Below, piece after piece: positions 38,717-49,600 of a stretch of 64,000 bases of DNA; the first letter of the stretch is position 1, and each line of letters starts with the position of its first letter. Where the stretch lies: positions 41,374,123 to 41,438,122 of the forward strand of contig NC_135172.1 of the NCBI RefSeq assembly GCF_041146795.1, in the 5' to 3' direction. The notes below the pieces were generated by a model. It saw nothing but the letters and a program-made list of their open reading frames with translations. It ran no database searches and was not told the DNA's origin. Position numbers and translations under genes: made by a program. The stretch comes from Maylandia zebra. Taxonomy: Eukaryota; Chordata; Actinopteri; Cichliformes; Cichlidae.

Positions 38717-39447
38717 TGAAACTTGGTCCAAATCACAGCGTATTATTTCTTTATCCTGTTTTTTCAGCTTTGGTTGATTCGCAGGTGTAGATTTTGGGCG
38801 GTGGGGGTGTTGTCTCAGCATTTAGACGCATGAAGCACATGAATCTACAGCTCCTCTCCCCTGTGAACGACGCAGAGGAATTACCGAAGAGACAAAGACT
38901 TTTTTCATGCGTGGATAAAGACGCTTTCATGTCAATGCGGAAAATATGCAATAATTAATAAAATCAAGTGTCTGGCAATCACAGTTTCCTGGGAGATGGA
39001 TCTACACCTATGGGTGCAAAGGTGCATTTCACTATAAAAAGCAAAAAGGGTGAAGCAGGATGAACAGATCCTGCGGAGCTGCTGTGGAGTCACTTTATTC
39101 AACACAAAATAAAAACGATGCTCTCCTTTGATTCACTCAGAAACATTCAGGAGGTCCAAACCCAGCATCAAAGAACTCTGATTTTTTTCCTTTCGATTTT
39201 TACACTTTGTGCTTCAAGGTAAATGTGGGACCAGTGAATTTTCCTCTTCCTTTGTGATGTAGTGAATGAGACCGTACTTTCTTAAAGTCAGAAGTAACTT
39301 TTCTCATAACCTCCCCCCCCCCCCCCCCAGAGTTTATTTCATGTCTTTAAACATGTGCTGTTATCTCAGCTCTACCTGGGGGATATTTCTAATTTCAGAA
39401 ATTAGTTAGAAATTACTGCATGTCAACTAATCTGCCCTGAAATCTGT

Positions 39448-39492
39448 TAAGATAAGATAAACCTTTACTAGTCCCACACGTGGGAAATTTGT
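39448..39492 (-). repeat. LINE 3' tail with (GATAA)n
   Basis: AAGATAAGATAAACCTTTAC is followed by TAGTCCCACACGTGGGAAAT. The palindromic CCCACACGTGGG stem and the GATAA tail fit a truncated non-LTR 3' end in minus orientation. Confidence 0.5.
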
Positions 39493-39679
39493 TATTTTAT
39501 GTTGTTAAATTTGTTGAAATCTTTTGAGTATTTGTTTTTCAGGTGGAAATCTATGTCCTCTTTGTAAAACAGTTATTAATTGTGTCTAAAAATGGCATTT
39601 GTTCAGTATATTTACTTGTTTCTTATAAAATAATTAAAATGAAAACGGAAAAAAACCCTCTCAGTTCTAATAACATCTC

Positions 39680-40690
39680 CCGGAGCTGGTGGGCCATCCG
39701 TGGGTCTCGGGCCCGGGGACACGAGGCCTGTAGGGCCTCTCTCCCTCGGTCATCCACAGAAACTCAGTCAGAGCAGCGGAGGGCGGGGCGGGGCCGGGCG
39801 GGCCGAGCAGCCGCTGACTGACACAAATTAATCACAAGGTGGAAAATCAGAACAAGAAGTGCGGGGCTCGGCGTGTGCGGGACAAACACCGTGGACAAAG
39901 TGCGCGGGGCCTGCGGACTCTGAGTCTGGACACCCTCTTCGCCCCGTGAACGAGGCGACAAAATAAAGTCACGTGATCCAAAATGGGCAGTCCTCTGACG
40001 GTGCTGAAAAAAGCCATTTTCTGGCGCTGCTGCAAATTCTGTCCAAGTCCCAAATAACTGAGCCGCCCTGCGCCGCGAGGACGCGGACCCTCGGAGGAGA
40101 GACCAGGTAGGACCGCGCGTCGCGGATCGCTTTTGTTTATCGCGCTCATCGCGGCTCAGTTTGCGGAGGCGCAACGCGAGGCGCACGGTGTCACATTCGA
40201 GTCTCCCTTGTTCGCCTCCTGGTACAGCAGCCCTGTCAGTGGATTTAAGATGGCTGCTTTGTGTACCAGTGTGCTTTTCTGCGGCTCGGTGCCCCCCTCC
40301 GAGCCGCCGCTTTCGCCCGCGGTGCTGGGTTGAGGTGCGGGCTCGGACGGCGGAGCTCCGCGGGGAGGGGAAACGCTCTTTGTTGGGCTGGAGGAGATGA
40401 GCTGGTGCACGAGATGAGGCCACACAGGGGCGATCGAATAGCCCGCTGCCTGCCGTGTGCCCCTCACAGTCTGCGCTGAGCTGCTCGGCTCCTGCTCCCG
40501 GCTCGTCCCTGAACCCAGCACCGGGATTTGTGGGCTTTCGTCGGCTCCGTTTGTTGTGGTTTCGCGAGCCGCTGAAGCGGTGCAGACAATGTGTGAGGAG
40601 ATCCGGGCACAATGTGGGGGATGACCTGCAGTCTCCAGCAGTAAGCGCTCATAAAAACCCCCTCACGTTCTCTGCTTCTTCTGCAGATCA
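39680..40690 (+). promoter_or_regulatory. CpG island and probable pcgf2 promoter / first exon
   Basis: About 1 kb of strongly GC- and CpG-rich DNA just upstream of the first pcgf2 coding exon. A consensus donor, CCAG followed by GTAGGA, at about 40102-40112 could end a non-coding first exon, joined to the acceptor at 40685-40686. The transcription start is not determinable. Long open frames on both strands here are composition effects. Confidence 0.6.
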
Positions 40691-40696
40691 GCCCAG

Positions 40697-43600
40697 ATGG
40701 ATAAAATGCAGCCTAACCGGATCAAAATCACAGATCTGAACCCACACCTCACATGCCCTCTGTGCGCCGGCTACCTGATTGATGCTACGACCATCGTAGA
40801 GTGCCTGCACTCCTGTAAGTTCCTCACATGAATGCACCACCTTACATGCATGCACACCGTTTCCATCAGACCTCTGCTCATGATGATGTTGAAGGGAGGT
40901 GAACAGGCATGATGTTGAGTCACACACTCCACCTCAATTAGGCCTGTAGGAGGTCCACTTCAGGGACCACACTTTCACAGCAGCACATGACTGCATCTTC
41001 TGGGTTGTGTTGAAACTGCTTGTGCTGGATGTTCATGTTAAACGTGGGCAAAGTTTCAACTGACGGTCAAGGAATCCCTGTGAGCCAAAACGCCAGGCTT
41101 CACACTGACAGACCTTTCTAATCTTGGATCTGTGTGATGTCACAGAGAGGGGATATCCCTAATATGGGTTTCAGGAACCCATCAGAGCTAATTTACGGAG
41201 AGCCATCAACTCCTTATTAATGCTGCTGTTCTGAAAATTGCTGCAGGTAGCCTCAATGAATAAGAGCAAATGGAGCTAAATGGCTAAAATAGGTTCTTAC
41301 ACCTGCTTCGAGAACACGGGTGGGAAGCCGGTTTCATTCAGAGAGCCGTACTTACTTAAATGATACAAAGGACTACGCAGAGCTGAAGCACTGTGTGCCA
41401 CATTTGCTAAACTCCACCACTTTGGTAGACATAAGGATAAGAATGAGTCCCACAACTTTCTGACAGGTTGGTCGCTCTGTGACCGTCTCGAGTACCACGA
41501 CATAAAAGAATCCACTGAAAAGCTGAATCAGTGTTTCCTTTTTATTTATATTCACCATCTGAGTAATAGACTAGGCCTGGTTTAGGTTTTCTTTCCGTAT
41601 GTTTGAGGCCGGTTTGAGACAGAGGGCTGGCCTCCTCTGGGACTTATTTTGCTTTTGTAAAGCCATCATTTTCTTTGTTTTTGTAAACATGGTATCAGTT
41701 GTGTAAATGAATTTCAATGACTGCCCCTTTTCATTTAATTTTGCCTTTAAAAACACTCTCGTCATACTAGATATTCAGTCCAGGCTCATGTTCTCTGGAT
41801 GCTGTTTGTTTATAAGCAATAATTAAATCAGACATTAAAAAAAGTAATTAAGAGGTTTCCGTGTGTGGATAAGAAGGAGCTGCTTGTGGTGGTTGATGGA
41901 GACGCTATCAGGAGGCTGCTGCTCGCTTCGTGCCTGAAATCAAAATGGCAGATGCCATAAAGCTGCTCATGGTGCTGTGATGTCACTAAAATTTACAGAA
42001 AGGTATTTTACTGCAATCAAAACCCATAAAAGAAACTCTTGATCATTGTCCTTATTTCTATTGTCACAGACACGAGAACCAGCGTTAAAACAAAAACCAA
42101 AGAAAAGCCGACTGCAAGCGCAAGCGCACGGTTCCCACCCACCTGTGCAAGAGTAGCCAATCAAAAGAAAGATGGCTGGAAGGCAAACCGGCTTGTTTCA
42201 GACAGAGGAAGAACTGAGGGGATGCATGAAGGCTCAGAATAGGTAGATAGGGATTATTATGAATTGTGGTTCATGCAAAGCTGCTGTAGTAGAGTCAAAG
42301 AGTTAAACTATGAAGCAGAAATGTCTCGTTTCATTGTATGGCATCAAAAGCAGTCAAGAACCTGTGTTGACTCCTTATCACTGAGTAAATGAATAAAGAG
42401 AACGCCATCGGCACCAGGGAAGCGTGTCCTGGTATAGAGCGTCAGCCTGTTGCTATGCAGAAAACAGCACAAGCATAAAAACAATAATCATCATAAATTA
42501 TTGTTATTTATTTACCCAGTCCTTTAGTCTCATCAGGAAGTGTCCCAAATCCTGGAAGTGACCCAGGAATGTCAGCTTAGCAGCTTTAATAAGACCTCTC
42601 TTGAATTCTCCAGATAGTAAGGAAAGGTGCTTCAATGCGTCCTTTGTTACCTCCTTTAGCAGAGGACACACCGGACCATCCTTTATGAAAGGGGAGGTGT
42701 TCACAGTTCATAGATGAGGCACCATCCAACAAACAGTCGGCGTGACTGACAGGTGCTGCAGAGCATCTATAAGTTTATACGTTTGTTTCCCAGTTCCTGG
42801 CTTTATCAACTGGTGCTAATCTTGGTTGAGGTGTTGCCTCACATGAAGTACATGTCTTTATATGAGCTCTGTCAAACTAGTTTGGAAGTTTTTATTAAAG
42901 ATGTCAAAGTGTGTTTAAGGTTCTGGATAATTAAGCTTGAATGCCTGTTGTCGTATCGCAGCCTTTCTAATTATCATGAAATCTTTTCTTTTTGTCTTTT
43001 GGCTCGCTGGAGGAAGTGATGGATGGAGTGATTTAGACAAAGATGAGGAAAAGAAAGATTACTCTGAAATATGTTTTATTTTATAGGTTTTATGTTCTGT
43101 TTTTTTATAATGAAGAGATATTTTTCACTGGTGGCTCTGCTTTAGATGACCTGCATGAGGCAGCGTGGTGAGAAAACAGGGGGTAGTGTGATGTGTGTTT
43201 TGTAGCAGCAGACATCCTCCATCAGGCTGGTTAGCAGTCCAGTGTGAGCGCAGATGGATTCTCTGAGCATCCAGCTTCTGTGCCTGAGTCCTTCGCACTT
43301 CTGCTTGACCTCGTCACACTGAGGTCACGGAAACAGAGGCTGGACTGCATCAACGCAGGGAATTTTCCTTTGTTAATGAATTTTAGGGCAAAGTCTGCAA
43401 ACATTTAAGCATATTTTCAAAATCAGATGTCCTGTTGAACGTGCACATTACATTTTAAAGTAAATTGAATTCATATTATGCTTCCAGATGGCTGTCGAGT
43501 GGCGAGATCTTTTATTTACTTTATCGCGCACATACACCTGTGGAGATGTTGGGTTAATTTTGGGTGCTGTGGACACCAAACACACACAAACACACAGCTC

Positions 43601-46600
43601 TATGTAAGTGCTTTTTCACTCGAGCACTCACTGAATTTGGTTCAGGATCTTCCCAAAGGACACTTCTGTGTGCAGACTGAAGGAGTCGGGGATTGAACCA
43701 CAGACCCATGGGGCCTGTTCAATCTCCTGAGCCTTAGCTGTTAAAGAGGCCTCTAATGACACAAAAAACCCTTTAAAATAGACAAACGCATAAAAGAAGC
43801 GACATTACTAAAACTGTATGCTTTGCACAGAGTCTTCATCCTGAGGGTAAAGGAGGAGAGTGTTCTGGTCTTTCTGCTGCTCGTCCTCTAACAGCTTGTT
43901 CTCTCTCCACATGTAGTTTGTAAAACATGCATCGTTGCCTTCCTCGAGACAAATAAGTTCTGTCCTCGATGTGACGTCCAGGTCCACAAGACGTGTCCAC
44001 AGCTCAGCATCAGGTAATCCAGTCTGCTTCATGTCAGTTTTTTTTCCTAACCTCTCCAAATTCATGATGTTTCATATCTGACACGAATGTTTTTCTTTTC
44101 TGTTTTTCATTCCAGAGCAGACAAAACTCTGCAAGACATTGTTTATAAGCTCGTTCCGGGGTTATTCAAAGGTAATGACCACAGTTTTGGGAGGCAGCGA
44201 AGGCTTAGTCATATCTTTGTCATAGATTTCAGTTTCACGATGCGCGTGGCTTTCCCGCAGATGAGATGAAACGGAGGCGGGACTTCTACGCAGAGAATCG
44301 TGTGCTGGAACCGGGGGAAGTGGTGGAGACGTTCAACATAGCAGAGGATGAAATTATCAGTCTGTCCATACAGTTCTACGAGAGGAACAAGTGAGTCAGT
44401 CATTTCCTCCTTATTTTTATTTTACTCGAGAATAAGAGCGAGAACCGTTAATCTGTGGTCTGTCGCACTAAAAGCTACTGCTGAGAGAACAGCGAGTTCG
44501 CCTGCGTGTGTCCTCTGTTATATTTGCTCTTATTTAGCTATTTATGTGCATGTATAGATGGAGAAGATTTACTTCATCCTCAAATTTTGTCAATTATTTT
44601 TGTTACAGCAGCCAGAAGTGGAAAAACAACTTGGCTCAATAAAAACGTAGATTTAAAATAAAAAATCTATCTATAGATATCTAGATAGAGAGATAGATAC
44701 AGATATATATCACTTATTAAATATTATAATTCATGTATAATGGGCAGCTTAGTAAGTAAAATCTTCCTTTAATGAGATAAATGAGAAAAGCCTGTGAGTG
44801 GTGCAGAGGGCGTCTCAGGTCATTTGTCATCTATGGGTATGCACAGACATTTGGATGAGCTCTGTTCAGCTGAATCCAAACAGTGTGCTGATTCAAACTG
44901 AAATCATTCACCAATGAAGGAGGAAAATTCCCCCAGCAGCTCATATGGACTCAGTCAGACAGCTGCGAGTTCAATATTCAGGCCACACAAGCAGCCAGAC
45001 CAGACTTCCACCGCTCTTCCTTCACAAACTGGACATTCCCTCCACATTCCTGCTTACTGCTCAAATTAATATCGGTTTGCCCAGAAGTCCCAAAACCAGG
45101 TACGGTCAGATCAGTGCAGGCTCAGCTACGTTTCACTGCAACCGAGTGGTTCTTTTTGTCCAAACACCGCATGTTCTCCACGATGACAGCTGGATGAAAT
45201 GGTTTATATTTCCTCATCTAAGATTTCCATTTAGCTTTAGCTCTGAAATCCTGTGCCCTGCTCTGCAGCTCCTCCAGGGTTGCAGGCCTCGCTCCCATCA
45301 GCGCAGTCAGCTGAAGACTCTCCATTGCTGAGAGCGTAAAAAGAAGGAAAACCACACGTAGGCATGCAGAACCTGATTTGACAAGACTTTTAAAACAACA
45401 AGTAGTCATTTCACCTCTACATAAAACACAATCTACCACAAAATATGACTTTATCTGTGAATAACGTTGTTAAAATCAGAAATAAAATGAGTTGAGTGAA
45501 CAGCACAATGCAAACAGTTATGTAGAAGTCCATAAAATACTTTAAAATACTATAAATACTAATACAGTATTTATATGAATCCCACAGCTGTTAGTTAATA
45601 TTAAAATAACAATATTATCAGAACAGTTTTTTTCTTCTCGCTTCAATGTGTTTGTAACTGGAAGCTTTTGATCATGAAGTGAACAGAAGCAGCTTCCAGC
45701 CGGGTCCCAGATTTGTCCAGGCACAATTTATCTGCAGCTCTACGTGGAGTTTTGTTTTTGTTCCACCAGCTGCAGTCTGATTCCTGCGAAAAACTCGTAA
45801 ATATCATTAAAATGTAAAGAAATTTAATTATTGTTTAACTGCTTTTTAATTTCCCCCTGCAGAAATAATGAGAGGCAGCATTCAGAGATGGAAGGAGACA
45901 AGGTAAAGCAAAGATGTTTAAAAGCGGCAGCTGAAGTTAGCCGGTGTAATTATGGTTTTCTGGTCCTCATCCTGGATTAATGCATCCCTCTCTGCTCTTC
46001 TCTTTGTTCTCAGTCCAACGGTAAACGCTTCCTGCAGTGCCCGGCAGCCATGTCCGTCATGCACTTAGCGAAGTTCCTCCGCAGCAAGATGGATATACCC
46101 AACAACTATCGGGTAATTGGACACACCGCAGCCCCGCACAGTAACGTTTGCAGTATCGATTCTGCAGACAACTTCAAGGCTGAGGTGCAAAAATATAAAC
46201 GCTTTGTTGTTCCACAGTAGCTGCTACAACGGCGAGGTCATATTGGGTTGCATTTGTGGGCTATAAAAGAGTTCTGGCAATCATCGCGCTGATATGTGAG
46301 CTTTCGGTGCAACGTGATAACGAGCAGACGCTTACCTGAAGTGACACTGCTCCGAAAACTGCAAAATTATTAATGCTGCTTTCATTTTTTTATGGAAGCA
46401 GTAGATCAAATGAAGTCAAAGGAAACCCACAAGCGAATTACAACCCAGCTTCACACGATTCACCTTTTTTTCGGGGTGGTCTACATGTATGTAGATCCCT
46501 TAGCTCAGATTAGCACAGTATATCTGGCTATTCAGAGCCCTGCTTTATAGGTGTGGAGGAGTTGTTCCTCACTCGTGTGGGTTTAGTATTCCAGGTATGT

Positions 46601-49600
46601 GCCACTTGATAATAAAGTCAGGCGGCTTGAAAGACATTTTTAAAAACACATTTTCTCCACAAAAAGCTGCTTTGATTTCTGCTTGAAGAGGAAGATGAGC
46701 CAGGCTGAAGGATTTCACACACAAGTCAAATATGTGCAACTTAATCCTATTTGTATGAAACGGTACGTGATTAAAACTGTAGAGCGACGTGGAAAAAACA
46801 AAGCTGCGCCTCAACCTCTTTGTTTTCAGAAACACGGGTGAAGTAAACCGTCAGGAGCATAAACTGGCCTAGACACAGATTCACGTAAAGCTTGGAGTCT
46901 GTTTAAATCCAGAATTATCTTATTTGTACGCAGGGAAACAAACCTTTCGCCGTGGTCGTTTATGTCGGTACAAACTTCAAACAGCTCGCCTGGCAGAGGA
47001 CGTTTTCCCCCGCTAACGTGTTAAATGGGTTTCACGGTGTGTTACAGGTGGAGGTGCTGTATGGGGACGAACCCTTAAAGGACTACTACACACTAATGGA
47101 TATCGCTTACTTCTACGAGTGGAGACGAGTGAGTGAAACCTTTCATGTCTTTGACTTTGAAACAAACATCAGCAGCTTGATTTGAAATGAGGAGAGTACA
47201 AAATGTATTTATTTTTTTTATTTTTTTAAGGGTCTGTTTGGATTCAATCAATATATATATATTTAAAAAAATGCATTTAGGCTTGTAGACATGGTCGAGA
47301 CAGTCTGCTGAAATACAACTCGAGTATCAGGATTAGGGCTGCCACGATTAGTCGACTAGTAACGATTACGTCGACTATTAAAATCGTCGATGACTAATTT
47401 AATAGTCGACACGTCGTTTGAAGCTTTGTAAGATCCCAAAAGACGCAGGAATAAGTAGCAGGATTTAAGAGTGTAATAACGGACTGAAACAGAAGATGGC
47501 AGCACTGCATGTACAAGGATGCCAGCTGCCGTTAAACCCCGAAGAAGAAGAAGTAAGTAAGTAAAAGTAAAGTAAAACTTTATTTATATAGCACCTTTCA
47601 AGATAAAAATCACAAAGTGCTTCACAGAAGCTAAAACCTAAAAATAAAAATCAACTAAAAGCAAGTTTAAAAAGATGGGTTTTTAGCTGTTTTTTAAAAG
47701 CGACCACTGAGTCCACAGATCTCAGGCTCAAAGGGAGAGAGTTCCACAATCTGGGGGCCACAGTTCCAAAAGCTTTGTCGCCTTTTGTTTTCAGCCTCGT
47801 GTGCTGGACAGCAAGCAAGCCCTGGTCACATGACCTCAGGGACCTGCTGGGAATGTATGGATGCAAAAGTTCACTTATATACGTTGGTGCTTGTCCATGC
47901 AGGGCCCTGAAAGTCAAGGTCAAAACCTTAAACTGGATCCTGAATTTAACGGGGAGCCAGTGCAGCTGAATCAGCAGGGGTGTGACATGGGAAAACTTGG
48001 AGGACTTGGTCAGAAGCTTTGCAGCAGCATTCTGAACAACTTGCAGACGATCCAAAGAGGCTTTACATAAACAAGTAAACAAAGAATTACAGTAGTCCAG
48101 ACGAGATGAAACAAATGCATGAATGACAATTTCTAATTCGGAGCGCGATACAATGGGACTCAGCTTAGCAATGTTTCTCAAATGATAAAAACAGGAGCGA
48201 ACCAAAGAAGCTGTGTCCCAGAATTCATAGCGCGGCCCAGCTAAGTTGTCAACAATGGCGGCAGCTAGTTAGTTTTAATGTTACTCTTATTATCCTTTCT
48301 GGGTCACAGAAAGGATAATAAGAGACGTCTGTTACCCACCGCTAGCTCGATAGCTAGCCGGGGGCAAGGCTCACTAGAGCCGTGAGAACACCGGACTCCC
48401 GGCAAACAGTTTTCAAACCCACCGCCGTCTTTCGCTACTCAGGTTAAACATGATATATAAGTCACTTAGATAACTTAAAAGTGTTGTTGTTTGCCTTTTT
48501 TTTAAGTATTTTATTGGTTCCTGATTAAATCGGTTTGGCTGAGATTAAAGTTATAGTTTTTACACAGCTGAATAAACGTCAAGCAGATTAAACTCCATCG
48601 AAACAATCTGAAAATGTCATTAAAATTTAATAAACTCTCATCTTGTCTTTATTTTTAGTTAGCACATACCTTAAAAACTTAAAGCTGTAAGCTAATGATA
48701 GTTATATAAGAGCAGATGCTGCTGGTGCAATAAGCTGTATGTTTTACATCCAATGGATGATGATCTGATTAGTCGACTAATCGCAAAAATAATCGGTGAC
48801 TAGTCGACTATCAAAATAATCGTTTGTGGCAGCCCTAATCAGGATAAGGAGGAAAGGTGATTTAAGTGACTTTGGATGTGTTGTGGTTGTTGGTGCCGGG
48901 CGGGTTGGTCTGAGTAGAAACGGCTGATCTTCTAGAATTTCCCCTCCCAGCAATCTCCAGGGTTTACAAAGAATGGTCTGAAAAACAGAAACTGCCAGCA
49001 GTCGTCTGACCTGTGGCTTTAACAGGGTGTTTTTGCCCAGAGGAGAATAAGCAGAATTGGGGGAAAAAAAGATTTCTCAGAGGTAACCGAAGCCGCTGTA
49101 TCCGCTGTCCTCACTTCAAAGTCACCAGACTTGTTTTGTTAATCTGGGACTTTTTGATTTGAACAAATCCTCACTCACTACTTTCGCTAACTACTTTTAC
49201 TCCCCTGTCCCGTAAGTTAAAGTTCTTGAATCCAAAGGTGTCTGGTGATTTGAGGAGAGGACTATACCAGCTTCATTTCCCCGACTGTAAGGGAAAAATT
49301 GTAGAAATGTTTTAAATGTAGTTTAAATTGTATGCATTAATCTTACAATTTAAACAAGTCTGCATCTCCCAACAAAGGGCTGTGCCGACGGCCGTCTGCT
49401 GTCTGTAATAACCGACTCTACCAAAGAGTACCTCGCATAATCCCATTTAAAAAAAAAATCCAAGTAAATCCTTTGAGAAATTAAAAAAACAAGGCAGACT
49501 AAAGTCTGATGTGATGGATTACTGTCCTGAATAAACTTCAAGTCCTTACAGGCTGAACTGGTATAAACTGTAAAGCAAAACCAGGAACTGCTGGGAAGGA

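Larger units (their letters stand above)
36136..39680. other. Intergenic sequence between pip4k2b and pcgf2
   Basis: No coding exon supported. It holds homopolymers (T8G14 at 36648-36669; C16 at 39313-39328), two short LINE-tail-like insertions (37757-37800, 39448-39492) and a ZNF143-like site near 38697. Confidence 0.5.
47334..48837. mobile_element. Non-autonomous hAT element, copy 2
   Basis: Same terminal repeats (TAGGGCTGCC...GGCAGCCCTA) and subterminal GTCGACTA motifs as copy 1. A perfect 8-bp duplication ATCAGGAT flanks it (47326-47333, 48838-48845). The two copies differ at only a few positions over the first and last 100 bases. Differences from copy 1: a LINE insertion (47554-48204), an internal deletion near 48308-48325 sealed by a hairpin, and absence of the 260-bp segment. 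Confidence 0.9.
47275..49065 (+). mobile_element. Tc1-like remnant split by a hAT, pcgf2 intron 7
   Basis: GTAGACATGGTCGAGACAGT and following bases at 47286-47333 continue, after the hAT insert, as GGAAAGGTGATTTAAGTGAC at 48853 and beyond. This is the same family and order as the Tc1-like element at 7080-7160. The translated right part reads GDLSDFGCV and [12 protein letters not shown]. It decays after about 49060. Confidence 0.7.

Noticed and set aside
39764-40612. Minus-strand open frame of 282 codons
   Set aside because: It lies wholly in the pcgf2 CpG island, overlaps other long frames, has Arg/Ser/Pro-biased composition and no domain. High GC removes stop codons by chance.
45218-45439. 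Minus-strand frame with [20 protein letters not shown] in pcgf2 intron 4
   Set aside because: The composition looks protein-like, but I could not match a family and saw no supporting splice sites or conservation, so it is left uncalled.
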